Shown here: positions 8,801 through 17,977 of the stretch, piece by piece
How the letters are laid out: the number at the start of each line of letters is the position of its first letter
Position numbering within the stretch: position 1 is the first letter of the stretch
Source: Thermotoga sp. Ku-13t
Lineage (GTDB): Bacteria > Thermotogota > Thermotogae > Thermotogales > DSM-5069
NCBI RefSeq assembly: GCF_011057685.1
Contig: NZ_LNFY01000001.1
Coordinates: 434,001-498,000, forward strand
Direction: 5' to 3'
DNA: 64,000 bases
Position numbers and translations under genes: made by a program
Notes under the pieces: model-generated
Databases searched by the model: none
What the model saw: the letters and a program-made list of their open reading frames with translations, nothing else
Told to the model about the DNA's origin: nothing

Positions 8801-9597
8801 CGTAACACCGCCCTTTCGATATGCTTCTCAACGAACTCTCTGAGCCCAACGTATCCGCAAGTGCTCAGAATCGTTCCAGCGTGATACCTCAAAGATGGTG
8901 GTGCGTCCGCGAACGTGATCCCAATGCCGGCTATCTTTATCATTTCAAGATCGTTTTCACCGTTCCCGAACGCGACAACGTCTTTCAGATCCAGTCGCAG
9001 AAACCCGCACAGCCATTTCAACGCTTCAGCTTTGCTCACCCCAGCTGGTAACACCTCGAGCAGGTTTTCCTCAGATTGTGTCACGTTGACACAAGGATCG
9101 TTGAGCTCTGTGAAAAATCTGAGTTTCGTCAGCTCGTTGACCAAACCGGCGATGACGATCTTTGTGACCGTTCTACCAGACAAACAGCTCAGGTTAACTA
9201 AGGGAAAATAGCTCAGCCCATCACGAAAGATGTAATCACTTGCGCGCAAGCCTGGATTCATGGCGTAAGCGTCTTCGTCAACGAAAAGAAAAAGGCTCAC
9301 GGAAAGATCTTTGCATAGTGAGACGAACCTTTCAACGATGCTCCAGGGCAGTGATTTCGAAAAAATGTAACTACCGCTTGCAGGATCGTACACGCGTGCC
9401 CCGTTGAAGAGTATCACTGGAATTTTCAGTGAGAGTGCTTCGATGAATTGTCTGGTGCTCTTCAAAGAACGCCCTGTGGCGATGGTGCTTTTCACGCCAG
9501 AGATGTCGAGCTGCTTCAACAGATCCACGGTCCTTGGATCGAGCGTCCCGTCTTTTTCGAGGAGCGTCCCATCCAGATCGAACACGAGTAGCTTCAC
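8797..9597 (-). CDS. HAD-superfamily (Cof-type) phosphatase
   Basis: Cytoplasmic hydrolase of 266 aa. Motif I is [13 protein letters not shown] at the N-terminus (the two Asp that form the phospho-intermediate and the general acid), motif II is TIATGRS, and motif IV is [13 protein letters not shown], with a C2 cap between them. Cof-type HADs remove phosphate from sugar phosphates, nucleotides or flavin precursors. It overlaps the genes on both sides by 4 bp, directly behind an AfuABC-like transporter, which supports a substrate imported in phosphorylated form (sugar or inositol phosphate). That role is inferred from context only. Confidence 0.85.
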   Translation of the reverse strand: MKLLVFDLDGTLLEKDGTLDPRTVDLLKQLDISGVKSTIATGRSLKSTRQFIEALSLKIPVILFNGARVYDPASGSYIFSKSLPWSIVERFVSLCKDLSVSLFLFVDEDAYAMNPGLRASDYIFRDGLSYFPLVNLSCLSGRTVTKIVIAGLVNELTKLRFFTELNDPCVNVTQSEENLLEVLPAGVSKAEALKWLCGFLRLDLKDVVAFGNGENDLEMIKIAGIGITFADAPPSLRYHAGTILSTCGYVGLREFVEKHIERAVLR

Positions 9598-10688
9598 TGT
9601 TTCCTCACCACCGCCATGGATGATCTTCCGAAGCTGACGTGAACGATCTCCCTCACCTGTGGAACGTTTTGAGTCTCGTGGGCGTGGAGTTCCACGCTTA
9701 TCTGCCCCAGATCCGTTTTGATTTCAAAGTAGAACGTTGAACCCGTGTAGATCCTCGTTACAACCTCACCGCTCAAGATTCCTTCCCGATCTGGCACGAA
9801 CCTACCACCTTCGGGTCTGAGCACCAGCAACACTTCTTCTTTTGGGCTGAACGTCGTTCCCTGCCTTGCCTCGACGCTGATCTTTTTACCGTTTCTCAGC
9901 TCGACAAGGCACTCGTTCATCCTCTGTTCCACGATCGTCGCTTCGACAAAACTCGCCCGGCCTATGAAGCCAGCCACGAAAACGTTCGCAGGAAATCTGT
10001 ACAGCATCTCAGGTGTGTCTTTCTGGACGATCTTCCCGTCCTTCATGACTATCACGTAATCGGAAAGCGTCATCGCTTCGAGTTGATCGTGCGTGACGTA
10101 AATGCTCGTGATACCGAGCTCCATCTGTATCTTTCTCAATTCAACCCTCATTTGCTCTCTCAATTTCGCATCCAGGTTGGACAACGGTTCATCCAGAAGC
10201 AACACCTTCGGTTCGACCACCAAAGCTCTGGCCAGCGCGACCCTCTGCTGTTGACCGCCGGAGAGCTGGCTGGGATACCTTTTCTCCAGTCCTGAAAGTC
10301 CAACCAGGTTCAACATGTGGATGACTTTTTCACGGATCTTTTCCTTCGACAATTTGCGTACCCTCAATCCATAAGCCACGTTCTCGAACACGTTGAGATG
10401 TGGGAACAGCGCGTAGCTCTGGAACACCATCGATGTCGGACGACGGTTCGGAGGGAAATCGTTGACGACGACACCGTCGATCAATATCTCGCCTGATGTA
10501 GGAATTTCGAATCCACCTATCAGCCTCAACGTTGTAGTCTTACCACAGCCAGACGGTCCCAGCAACGTTACTAGCTTTCCCTTTTCAACGCCAAAACTCA
10601 CATCATCCACGGCCCTCACGATAGAGTGCGTCGCGGGATCTTTGAACAATTTGACCAGATTTCTGACTTCGATGTAGTATTCGCTCAC
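9594..10688 (-). CDS. ABC transporter ATP-binding protein, AfuC/FbpC-like
   Basis: ATPase of about 364 aa: Walker A GPSGCGKTT, Q-loop VFQSYALFPHLNV, signature LSGGQQQRVALARAL, Walker B LLLDEPLSNLDAKLR, switch YVTHDQLEAMT and a C-terminal TOBE region (about 240-364). The GTG start at 10688 overlaps the permease stop by 4 bp (GTGA); the longer open frame to 10856 runs through the permease gene and is false. With the fused permease and the binding protein upstream it forms a three-component importer whose domain order matches AfuABC-type systems, which were first named for iron but include hexose-phosphate importers. Confidence 0.9.
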   Translation of the reverse strand: MSEYYIEVRNLVKLFKDPATHSIVRAVDDVSFGVEKGKLVTLLGPSGCGKTTTLRLIGGFEIPTSGEILIDGVVVNDFPPNRRPTSMVFQSYALFPHLNVFENVAYGLRVRKLSKEKIREKVIHMLNLVGLSGLEKRYPSQLSGGQQQRVALARALVVEPKVLLLDEPLSNLDAKLREQMRVELRKIQMELGITSIYVTHDQLEAMTLSDYVIVMKDGKIVQKDTPEMLYRFPANVFVAGFIGRASFVEATIVEQRMNECLVELRNGKKISVEARQGTTFSPKEEVLLVLRPEGGRFVPDREGILSGEVVTRIYTGSTFYFEIKTDLGQISVELHAHETQNVPQVREIVHVSFGRSSMAVVRKQ

Positions 10689-12355
10689 CTCTCGACCCTC
10701 CTGAGCTTCATCTGATAGGAGACGTTGACCGTCATGAACCTCATCAAGAACATCGCGGTGACCACGAAGCCTATCAGTGTACAACTCAAAGCGGCAGCCT
10801 GCGAAAGATCCCCGTTGCTCACTGCCCCCAGGATGCGTACCGTGATCAAATTCCACTTCGCCGAAACGACGAAGATCACGGCACTGATGGCTGTCATGCT
10901 ACGCACGAACGCGTTGAAAAGAGCTGTGAAAAATGCGGGCATCAGGAGCGGTAACGTGATCTTCCAGAACGTCTGGTAACTGTTGCTCCCAAGATCCATA
11001 GATGCTTCCTCGATGGACTTGTCGATCTGGTAAAGTGCCGCGACTCCGTTCTGAACACCGACCGGAAGTTCTCTGAAGACGAACACAAGGATTATGATCA
11101 GGGCAGTACCGGTCAGGATCAAGGGCTTCTGGTTGAACGCCAGCAGATACCCGATGCCAACGACCGTACCGGGAACCGCAAAAGGCAGCAAAGAAACAGC
11201 CTCCATGATCCTTCTGCCAAAAAACTCTTTTCTGGCGACAAGATAAGCTATCATGATACCCAGCACACCACATATGGGGGTCGCTATCGAAGCGAGCAGG
11301 AGAGTGTCCTTCAAATATTCCCAGCTGAAGTTGAAAACGTACTTGTAGTTGTCCAGTGTGAACGAATGATTCACACCCCAAAGTTTGGTGAATGAACCGA
11401 GAAAGACCGTACCGTAGAAGAGCAATATTGAAGCTGTAAGCAAAAGACAGATCACTGTCAACACGGCTTTCGCCCATCTCGGTAACTCCATAGCTTTGGA
11501 TATGAAACTCTTCCCAGTCACGGTCACGAAAGATTTCCTGGACAGCCAGTATCTTTGGACGAAGAAGGCGATCAATGTGGGTATCAGCAGTATGATAGCG
11601 AGAGCTGAACCGTGTGATAGTCTGTAACTGCCGGTGATCTCCAGATACGCAGCGACGCTGAGAACGTGGTATCTACCGCCAAGTACAAGGGGATTACCAA
11701 AATCGGCCATGGACTGTGAAAAGACGAGCAACCACGCTGACAGTACGCCTGGTAGACTCAGCGGGAAAGTCACGCGCCAGAAGGTTCTCCATTTGCTGTA
11801 GCCGAGGCTCTGCGAGGCCTCTTCAAGGTCCGATCCTATCGACAACAGAGTGCCTTCGAGTGTCAAGAAAGCCGTTGGAAAGTACGCGAGCGTTTCTACG
11901 ATGACGAGGCCCCAGAAACCGTATATTTCGAACGGCGGGATCCCGCCGAAAAGTTTTCTTGTGAAAAGACCGTTCCTGCCGAAAAGCAGAATCGCGGCCA
12001 GTGCAACAACGAATGGTGGTGAAACTATGGGAAAGGTTGCAACGGTTCTGAAAAAGTTCCTCGCAAACACGTTCGCCTTCGCCACTGAATAGGCGAAGAC
12101 GTAACCGATCAGAACGCCGAAGCAGGCCACGGTGACTCCAAGCTTGAGGGTGTTGAATATGGGCACTAAGAAATATCTTTTCGAAAATATCGTTCTGTAG
12201 ACCGTCAAATCGAAGACACCGAGTTTCGATTCAAAGCTCTTCAAACCGACCATGAAGATCGGATAGATCACGAACAAGAGCAACAGAACCCACACGAGTA
12301 CTATCATGGCAAACAGAACCGGTTCGTTCAGAAGCCTCTTCATTTGCTTGAACAT
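10685..12355 (-). CDS. ABC transporter permease, two fused permease domains (AfuB/SfuB-like)
   Basis: Large inner-membrane protein of about 556 aa formed by two tandem BPD_transp_1 domains. Each half has its own EAA loop: LGYSKWRTFWRVTFPLSLPGV in the first and LGSNSYQTFWKITLPLLMPAF in the second. Such fused permeases are typical of Fe3+-type and AfuABC sugar-phosphate importers, where one polypeptide supplies the whole channel. Start choice: ATG at 12355, 9 nt behind AAGGAG; ATG at 12343 and a longer form from 12391 are alternatives. A hairpin separates it from the binding-protein gene. Confidence 0.88.
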   Translation of the reverse strand: MFKQMKRLLNEPVLFAMIVLVWVLLLLFVIYPIFMVGLKSFESKLGVFDLTVYRTIFSKRYFLVPIFNTLKLGVTVACFGVLIGYVFAYSVAKANVFARNFFRTVATFPIVSPPFVVALAAILLFGRNGLFTRKLFGGIPPFEIYGFWGLVIVETLAYFPTAFLTLEGTLLSIGSDLEEASQSLGYSKWRTFWRVTFPLSLPGVLSAWLLVFSQSMADFGNPLVLGGRYHVLSVAAYLEITGSYRLSHGSALAIILLIPTLIAFFVQRYWLSRKSFVTVTGKSFISKAMELPRWAKAVLTVICLLLTASILLFYGTVFLGSFTKLWGVNHSFTLDNYKYVFNFSWEYLKDTLLLASIATPICGVLGIMIAYLVARKEFFGRRIMEAVSLLPFAVPGTVVGIGYLLAFNQKPLILTGTALIIILVFVFRELPVGVQNGVAALYQIDKSIEEASMDLGSNSYQTFWKITLPLLMPAFFTALFNAFVRSMTAISAVIFVVSAKWNLITVRILGAVSNGDLSQAAALSCTLIGFVVTAMFLMRFMTVNVSYQMKLRRVER

Positions 12356-12375
12356 TCCTCCGCACTCCTTGAAGA

Positions 12376-12399
12376 GCTGGCGCGCTTCCACGCGCCAGC
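12376..12399 (-). terminator. Intra-operon hairpin after the binding-protein gene
   Basis: Perfect 9-bp arms GCTGGCGCG / CGCGCCAGC with a 6-nt loop, 8 nt beyond the stop of the binding protein (12407). There is no T-tract on the minus strand, so it more likely protects the upstream message from 3' decay than ends transcription. Confidence 0.65.
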
Positions 12400-12406
12400 C
12401 TCATAC

Positions 12407-13399
12407 TCATCTGCTGTATTCGATTTCTTCCTTCCAGCGTTCGATCAATCTGTCTTTTTCTCTGCCAAAGTATTCGAAGTCCATCTGGACGAGCTTGACT
12501 TCCTCAAGCCTGATGACGCCTTCGGCAACCTCAGCTTCGGGATTTGCAGGCAACCTGTACCATTCTTTCATCAGATTCTGTGCCTCGACGCTGAGCATCC
12601 AGTCGATGAACTTCGCTGCGAGGTCTGGTTCTGGTCCACCCTTGATGATCGACATGGCCCCTATCTCGTAACCTGTTCCTTCTCTCGGGAACGTCAGCAC
12701 CAGCGGATAACCCTTAGCGATACCCCTTGCGATGATGTCGTGGGCGAACGCAATGCCAACCGCAGCTTCGCCAAGGCCAGCTTGCACCACGGGCGCGGAA
12801 CCAGACTTCGTGTATTGCTGGATCTGCTTGTCGAGCTTTTTCCAGTATTCGAACGCCTCATCTTCACCCATCAGGGCTATCAACGATGCTAAGATCGTGT
12901 AGGCTGTACCAGAGGTGTACGGGAACGCCACGGAGATCAGACCTTTGAATTCGGGTTTCAAAAGATCGTACCAGGATGTGGGTGGATCCACCTTGAGCTT
13001 CTTCAAAATTTCTGTGTTGCTCGCAAAACCGATGGCGCCGAAGTAGATCCCGACCCAGTAACCCTCAGGATCTTTCAAGCTCTCCGGGACCTTCTCTGTC
13101 ATTGCAGATTTGTACGGTGCGAGCAACCCTTTCTTCTTGGCCGCGATCTGATCCACGGCGGGCCCGCCGAACCAGATGCTCGCCCTTGGATTCTTCGACT
13201 CGGCCTCAACACGCGCGAGTAACTCTCCGGAGGACAACCTGACCACTTCGACTTTGATTCCCGTCGCCTGTTCGAACGCCTTCACGTAGATAGGCCACTC
13301 GTTTTCGTCCAGTGCGGTGTACATGTGCAGGACTCTTTCGGATGCTAATCCTACAAACACGAGCAACAAGATCAATCCAGTGGAAACGAGTTTCCTCAT
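12407..13399 (-). CDS. Fe3+-type ABC substrate-binding protein lacking the ferric Tyr pair (AfuA-like)
   Basis: Exported protein of 330 aa: signal peptide (MRKLVSTGLILLLVFVGLAS), then LHMYTALDENEWPIYVKAFE and the SIWFGGPAVDQIAAKKKGLL stretch common to the AfuA/FbpA/PhnS group. In ferric-binding FbpA proteins a tandem Tyr near residue 195 binds iron; the matching segment here reads GEAAVGIAFAHDIIARG, with no Tyr pair. That pattern suits the members that bind phosphorylated organics (hexose phosphates, aminoethylphosphonate). Together with the HAD phosphatase two genes down, a phosphorylated sugar or polyol is the best guess. It overlaps the kinase gene by 4 bp. Confidence 0.85.
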   Translation of the reverse strand: MRKLVSTGLILLLVFVGLASERVLHMYTALDENEWPIYVKAFEQATGIKVEVVRLSSGELLARVEAESKNPRASIWFGGPAVDQIAAKKKGLLAPYKSAMTEKVPESLKDPEGYWVGIYFGAIGFASNTEILKKLKVDPPTSWYDLLKPEFKGLISVAFPYTSGTAYTILASLIALMGEDEAFEYWKKLDKQIQQYTKSGSAPVVQAGLGEAAVGIAFAHDIIARGIAKGYPLVLTFPREGTGYEIGAMSIIKGGPEPDLAAKFIDWMLSVEAQNLMKEWYRLPANPEAEVAEGVIRLEEVKLVQMDFEYFGREKDRLIERWKEEIEYSR

Positions 13400-14244
13400 G
13401 CAACCTCACCCCCTCTGTAAGGTCCTGCATATTGCATCTTGGCAGAAGTTATCCTCGCCGCAAGGTTAACGGCTTCTTGCAAACTTTTCCCGTTCAACAG
13501 GGCTGCCAGAAAGCTCGCTAAGCACGTATCACCTCGACCTGTACGACCCAACATTTTGTATTCCGAGAAATTCGCCCGGTAGAAATCTCTACCATCGAAC
13601 GCTATCACACCATTTTTGTGCGTTGCGAGCACGATTTTCATTCCGAACCCTGAGAGGACTTTGCACGCCCTTTCCAGGTCCTTTTCTTGAGTCATGACGT
13701 AAGCTTCGTTGTTGTCGACTTTGAAAATATTGATGAGCGGAAGGTACTTTTCTTTATCCCACCAGTCGCGGTAGATCATCCTGCCATCTTCAAGCACGTT
13801 CCTCAGAAAACCCTGAGCATCGACGACGAGTGTGTCCACACACTGACGCAGTTGCTTCAAGAGTTCCTCTGGAAACTCACCGCGCCACAGTGCGCTGACG
13901 ACCACCACGTTCGTTCTCACATGAACCAGATCGGCCGTTTCGAAGGGGTCTGCTGTGTGGAGGATACGGCTCATCCTTTCGTCGGGATTGTCCGAAGGAT
14001 AGACGTTTTCTATCGTGGTGGTTTGAGAACTTGTCAGTGCGATCAGCTCTGCACCAGCCTCTTCGATCGGTTCGAACAACGAAACATCCTGGCTCGACAC
14101 TTTCGTTACCACGACGCACCGCACGCCGAGTCTTTGTGCCGCTATCGAACCGTAGAAGACCCCGCCTCCCGGCACGATGACGGTTTCACTCGGTGTTTTG
14201 TTGATATCCTTAGAGACATGACCCACGAACGTGATTTTCGCCAA
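13396..14244 (-). CDS. PfkB-family carbohydrate kinase
   Basis: Cytoplasmic sugar kinase of about 282 aa, short for the ribokinase/PfkB family. It has the N-terminal ITFVGHVSKDIN and glycine-rich VPGGGVFYGSIAAQRLG, and the C-terminal GRTGRGDTCLASFLAALL, whose Gly-Asp is the catalytic anion hole and base. The TTG at 14244 is chosen because it is 6 nt after GAGGTG and begins the conserved AKITFVGH; GTG at 14253 lies on the ribosome site. In T. maritima a PfkB-type kinase (IolK) sits in the inositol locus. Substrate unknown: a sugar acid such as 2-keto-3-deoxygluconate or gluconate is possible. Confidence 0.85.
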   Translation of the reverse strand: MAKITFVGHVSKDINKTPSETVIVPGGGVFYGSIAAQRLGVRCVVVTKVSSQDVSLFEPIEEAGAELIALTSSQTTTIENVYPSDNPDERMSRILHTADPFETADLVHVRTNVVVVSALWRGEFPEELLKQLRQCVDTLVVDAQGFLRNVLEDGRMIYRDWWDKEKYLPLINIFKVDNNEAYVMTQEKDLERACKVLSGFGMKIVLATHKNGVIAFDGRDFYRANFSEYKMLGRTGRGDTCLASFLAALLNGKSLQEAVNLAARITSAKMQYAGPYRGGEVA

Positions 14245-14254
14245 ACATATCACC

Positions 14255-15001
14255 TCATTTGACCCCCGCAGCGGCAGCGATGAGGTCCATCACCTGCTGT
14301 GGTGTGACTTCTTCGCGTTTGTAATCACCGATTTTCTCTCCACGTTCCAGAATCACCAGCCTGTCAGCGACTTCATAAACGTGGTAGATGTTGTGGCTGA
14401 TCAGCACGACCGATATGCCTCTTTTCTTCGCCTCGAGTATGTGCTCAAGTACGCGTTTCGTCTCACCAACTGAGAGCGCCGCAGTGGGTTCGTCGAGTAT
14501 CAGAAGCTTAGCCCCGAAGTGGTAAGCCCTGGCTATGGCCACGGCCTGCCTCTCACCACCCGAGAGGAAAGCCACCGTGTCGTCGACGCTCCGTACGTTT
14601 ATTCCTATTTCTGAGAGCGCTTCACGTGCGATCTTTCTCATCTTCTTCTTGTTCAAACATCGGAACGGCCCAAACTGCTTCACGATTTCCCTACCCAGAA
14701 AAAAGTTGCGCCACAGCGGCATCAGATTGACCAGGGCAAGGTCCTGATAAACAGTCTCGATACCGTGTTCGCGCGCTTCACAGGGTGAACTGAACTTCAC
14801 GCGTTGACCTTCGAAATAGATCTCGCCTTTGTCGGGCTGATAATAACCCACCAGAATCTTTACGAGCGTTGACTTCCCAGCGCCGTTGTCACCCAGCAAA
14901 CCGACGACTTCCGCGTGACCTACCGCAAAATCAACACCTTTGAGTGCCACAACCCTTCCGAAACTCTTCCATATGTTCTTCATTTCGACCAAGTAACTCA
15001 T
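14255..15001 (-). CDS. Sugar ABC transporter ATP-binding protein, RbsA-like single domain
   Basis: ATPase of 248 aa with one nucleotide-binding domain (RbsA itself has two): Walker A GDNGAGKST, the RbsA-type TVYQDLALVNLMPLWRNFFL, signature LSGGERQAVAIARAY, Walker B LLILDEPTAALSV and LISHNIYHVYEVAD. Half-size forms probably dimerise. It overlaps the permease by 4 bp. With the permease and binding protein just upstream it completes a CUT2 importer (ribose/xylose/inositol class). Confidence 0.9.
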   Translation of the reverse strand: MSYLVEMKNIWKSFGRVVALKGVDFAVGHAEVVGLLGDNGAGKSTLVKILVGYYQPDKGEIYFEGQRVKFSSPCEAREHGIETVYQDLALVNLMPLWRNFFLGREIVKQFGPFRCLNKKKMRKIAREALSEIGINVRSVDDTVAFLSGGERQAVAIARAYHFGAKLLILDEPTAALSVGETKRVLEHILEAKKRGISVVLISHNIYHVYEVADRLVILERGEKIGDYKREEVTPQQVMDLIAAAAGVK

Positions 15002-15960
15002 CCGGCCACCTTCTTTCTAATGCGTGCGTTGATCACTGCTGCAACAATCAAGATGACACCAATGAAAGCCCTGTACCAGTAAGCCGGAGCACCCGCCAGA
15101 ACCAACCCATTTCGAACCATGCTTATCATGAACGCGCCTATGCAAGCCCCCACTACGCTGCCATAGCCACCTGTTAGAAGCGTGCCTCCCATCACCGCAC
15201 TCGCGATGGCCTCGAGTTCGAGTTCCTGACCGAATGTGGGATCAACCAGTTTGAATCTCGCGAACGTTGTGAGACCTGCGAACCCCGCGAGAACGGACGA
15301 GAAAATGAAATTGGTGAGTTTGACACGATCTGTCGAGATTCCGAGCGCCTTTGCGGCCCCAGGGTTCCCACCAGTTGCAAACACCCAGTTTCCAAATTTC
15401 GTTTTTTCCAGCACGATCCAGAAAACGAACGCCAGGATTAAGAACCAGATTGCTGAATGTCTCAAACCACCGACGACCCTCCCTCCGAGGTACTGAAGCA
15501 TGTCCACTCGACGAGAGAGTATGATGGGAAAACCACCTGTCACCGCGAGCAGAATGCCCCGCCAGAACATCATCATGCCGAGCGTCGTTATGAAGGATGG
15601 AATACCAGTTTTCAACGTGACAATGCCGTTCACAACACCGATACCTGCACAGACCAACAGAGCCACAAGCAGTGAAAAATAGGGATTGAAATCCGCGTTG
15701 ATCATGGTCGCAAAGATCATCGGTGCGACAGCGAACACCGATCCAACAGACAGATCAAATTCGCCGCTGATGATCAACATGGTGACCCCAATCGATATGA
15801 TGCCGAGTTCTGCAGCCATCGTGAGCGTGTTGAAAAGGTTCTCAGCTGTCAAAAACCTGTTCGACAAAAGCGAGAACAAAATCAGAAAAACGGCCACACC
15901 GATGATGGCTCCAAACTCTTTTATTCTCAAGTATTCAAGAACCATCTTTTGCTTTGTCAA
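14998..15960 (-). CDS. Sugar ABC transporter permease, RbsC-like
   Basis: Inner-membrane permease of 320 aa with the CUT2 signatures SGEFDLSVGSVFAVAP (about residue 65), GIGVVNGIVTLKTGIPSFITTLGMM, ATGGNPGAAKALGI and a C-terminal NARIRKK. About nine hydrophobic segments are visible. It stands between the RbsB-like binding protein and the half-size ATPase. Because inositol dehydrogenase and IolN genes immediately precede the transporter, myo-inositol or a related polyol is the likely cargo (inferred). Confidence 0.9.
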   Translation of the reverse strand: MTKQKMVLEYLRIKEFGAIIGVAVFLILFSLLSNRFLTAENLFNTLTMAAELGIISIGVTMLIISGEFDLSVGSVFAVAPMIFATMINADFNPYFSLLVALLVCAGIGVVNGIVTLKTGIPSFITTLGMMMFWRGILLAVTGGFPIILSRRVDMLQYLGGRVVGGLRHSAIWFLILAFVFWIVLEKTKFGNWVFATGGNPGAAKALGISTDRVKLTNFIFSSVLAGFAGLTTFARFKLVDPTFGQELELEAIASAVMGGTLLTGGYGSVVGACIGAFMISMVRNGLVLAGAPAYWYRAFIGVILIVAAVINARIRKKVAG

Positions 15961-15981
15961 AGATCTTCCCTCCCACAGAAT

Positions 15982-16003
15982 GGGGTGGTCCGAGGACCAC
16001 CCC
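15982..16003 (-). terminator. Intra-operon hairpin after the binding-protein gene
   Basis: Inverted repeat GGGGTGGTCC / GGACCACCCC with almost no loop (effectively 9 bp plus a tetraloop), between the stop of the RbsB-like gene (16028) and the permease start (15960). There is no T-run after it on the minus strand, so mRNA stabilisation is more likely than termination. Confidence 0.7.
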
Positions 16004-16027
16004 TACGCTTAAAAATGCTCACCTGAA

Positions 16028-16957
16028 TCAGCGATAGCCAAGCTGCACGGTTTTCTCCACGATGTCGACGTTGCTTTTGTCAACGATGGATGGACCTGTC
16101 AGCACGTTCTCGTGTGGTATCAAGCCGTACTCCTTGTAGAGGTACAGGAACACGATGGGCAAATAACCCTGCAAATATTGCTGCTGGTCGATCGTGAAAA
16201 CGACCACACCTTTTTTGATCGCGTCGGTGATTTTCGTCGTTAAGTCGATGGCGCTTATCTTGACCTTGCCGACGAGTTTTTCCTCCTCCACGAGCTGGAT
16301 CGCTGGATGCGCACCGAGTGGTCCGAGGGTGAAGATGGCGTCCGTGTCTGGATACTTGGTGAGATAGCTTTTCAACAGAGTCAACGCTTTGGTTGGATCT
16401 GTGGTGATGTCCAGCTTTTCAACCGGTATCTTTTTCTCTTTGAGTACGTCCATGATACCCTTCGCCCTTGCCTCAAGTCCCACGTGACCCGGTTCGTGGA
16501 TCGCTATCACGGCGCGTTTCGGAGTGAATTCCTGCAGCATTCTTCTGGCCGCGTAAACTCCGGCGAGGTATTCATCCATGCCAACGTAGCACAGATAGGG
16601 TATTTTCTGATCGATGGGTCTGTCATCGGGAACGTTGATCGCCACGACGGGTATACCCATCTCGATCGCACGTCTGAGTGGTTCATCCAGGGCCACCGGG
16701 TTGGTTATCGTTACTGCGAGTCCGTCAGGTTTCTTGGCAATTGCTGCGTTCACCAGATCGATGAACTCTTTGAGCGAGAATTTCTCAGGTCCGAGATACA
16801 CGGCCTCAACTCCGAACTTCTCTGCCGCGTCCTTGACACCTTTCATGACCACGCCCCAGAATGGATCCGCAGGACCTCCGTGGGACACCACGTAGAACGT
16901 GTAGCTGAAAGCTGCGGCCGCAAGCAGAGCCACCAGCACTACAAGCAACCTTCTCAC
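16028..16957 (-). CDS. Sugar ABC transporter substrate-binding protein, RbsB-like
   Basis: Exported protein of 309 aa with a signal peptide (MRRLLVVLVALLAAAAFS) and a Peripla_BP_4 fold: FYVVSHGGPADPFWGVVMKGVKDAAEKFG at the start, then TITNPVALDEPLRRAIEMGIPVVAINVPDDR and the YVGMDEYLAGVYAARRML hinge segment. It is the recognition part of the CUT2 importer encoded directly downstream. It follows iolN by about 45 bp, which makes myo-inositol the leading candidate ligand. The known T. maritima inositol-binding protein InoE belongs to a different operon type. Confidence 0.9.
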   Translation of the reverse strand: MRRLLVVLVALLAAAAFSYTFYVVSHGGPADPFWGVVMKGVKDAAEKFGVEAVYLGPEKFSLKEFIDLVNAAIAKKPDGLAVTITNPVALDEPLRRAIEMGIPVVAINVPDDRPIDQKIPYLCYVGMDEYLAGVYAARRMLQEFTPKRAVIAIHEPGHVGLEARAKGIMDVLKEKKIPVEKLDITTDPTKALTLLKSYLTKYPDTDAIFTLGPLGAHPAIQLVEEEKLVGKVKISAIDLTTKITDAIKKGVVVFTIDQQQYLQGYLPIVFLYLYKEYGLIPHENVLTGPSIVDKSNVDIVEKTVQLGYR

Positions 16958-17002
16958 ACGTATCCCCCCTCAAAACGGACGCGCAGGGCGCCCGAATCTC
17001 GA

Positions 17003-17977
17003 TCACCACATGTTACCGATGCTGTATATACTCCTCCAGCCAGGCGTCAAGGGTTCTTTGAGCACAGATTCGAGTTCTTCTTTTGGTCTCTGCGATAGCT
17101 CGTGCGCTGGAGGCAGTTTACCAGCCGGGAATCTTTCCATTATGTCATTGACGAGTTTCTCGAGATAATCCAGCAACGCTTCAACCCCTTCTTTGGCTTT
17201 CTCCGCGCTCGCGGCTGTGGCTCTCCCAACGACACCTTCCGGATAAGCGACGACCTCTATGGGTCCTCCACCGACGTGGCCGTACCAGGCGATCGGTCTG
17301 TGAAGCAGGTTCCCTGCTTTGTCGATGTGGCCCTCAGGTAGATAACCGCGTGGCTGGGTATCCACCGCCCATTCCTGGTGGCAGAACTCTGGGAAGAGTG
17401 CCAGACTCCAGGAAGTTTCCACTTCATCGGCGTGTATGAATCTCGTTTCGTACGGCCCACCTTCCTCTTTGGTCTTGAACTTATCCTGGATTGCGTGGTA
17501 CCAGTTCACGTTCACGATTATCGCAGGAACTTGGAATATCTTCGCGAACTTGTGTATCGCCACGGGTATGACGAACTCCTGACCGTGACCGTTCAGAAGG
17601 ATTTGTTTTCTGAAACCTGTGTTCCAGAACCCTGCGATAACGCTCACCAGATAATCGATAAACGCCTCATCCTTGACAGGTACTGTTCCGGGCATACCGA
17701 TGTGATGGTACGGATGAAATCCGTACCAGATGGGTTCTGCAACCGTGCACCCTGTTTTGAGCGCAACCTGTTCTGCCATGCGCGTTACGAGGAACGTATC
17801 TTCACCCGTGGGCGCATTGGGACCGTGGTTCTCTGTGCTCCCAACCGGAATGATTATGAGATCGCACTTTTTCAATCTCTCCTGTATTTGCTTCATCGTC
17901 ATGGTCTGGAAATAAACACCGGTTGGTCTTTCCATATGACCCCCTTCGGGAGGTATCTGCCACTTGGACATCGTCAT
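17003..17977 (-). CDS. iolN: Creatininase-family metal hydrolase; diketo-inositol hydrolase IolN candidate
   Basis: Cytoplasmic 324-aa protein of the creatinine amidohydrolase fold. The metal-site motifs are present: VGSTENHGPNAPTGEDT (Glu, His, Asp), ILLNGHGQEFVIP (His) and HADEVETSWSLAL (Glu). In the T. maritima inositol pathway a member of this family, IolN, opens the ring of the diketo-inositol made by IolM to give 5-keto-L-gluconate. The order iolM-iolG-iolN with a 4-bp overlap (ATGA) supports that function. An internal ATG at 17935 behind AAGGGGG would give a shorter form. A true creatininase or amidase is unlikely here. Confidence 0.82.
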   Translation of the reverse strand: MTMSKWQIPPEGGHMERPTGVYFQTMTMKQIQERLKKCDLIIIPVGSTENHGPNAPTGEDTFLVTRMAEQVALKTGCTVAEPIWYGFHPYHHIGMPGTVPVKDEAFIDYLVSVIAGFWNTGFRKQILLNGHGQEFVIPVAIHKFAKIFQVPAIIVNVNWYHAIQDKFKTKEEGGPYETRFIHADEVETSWSLALFPEFCHQEWAVDTQPRGYLPEGHIDKAGNLLHRPIAWYGHVGGGPIEVVAYPEGVVGRATAASAEKAKEGVEALLDYLEKLVNDIMERFPAGKLPPAHELSQRPKEELESVLKEPLTPGWRSIYSIGNMW

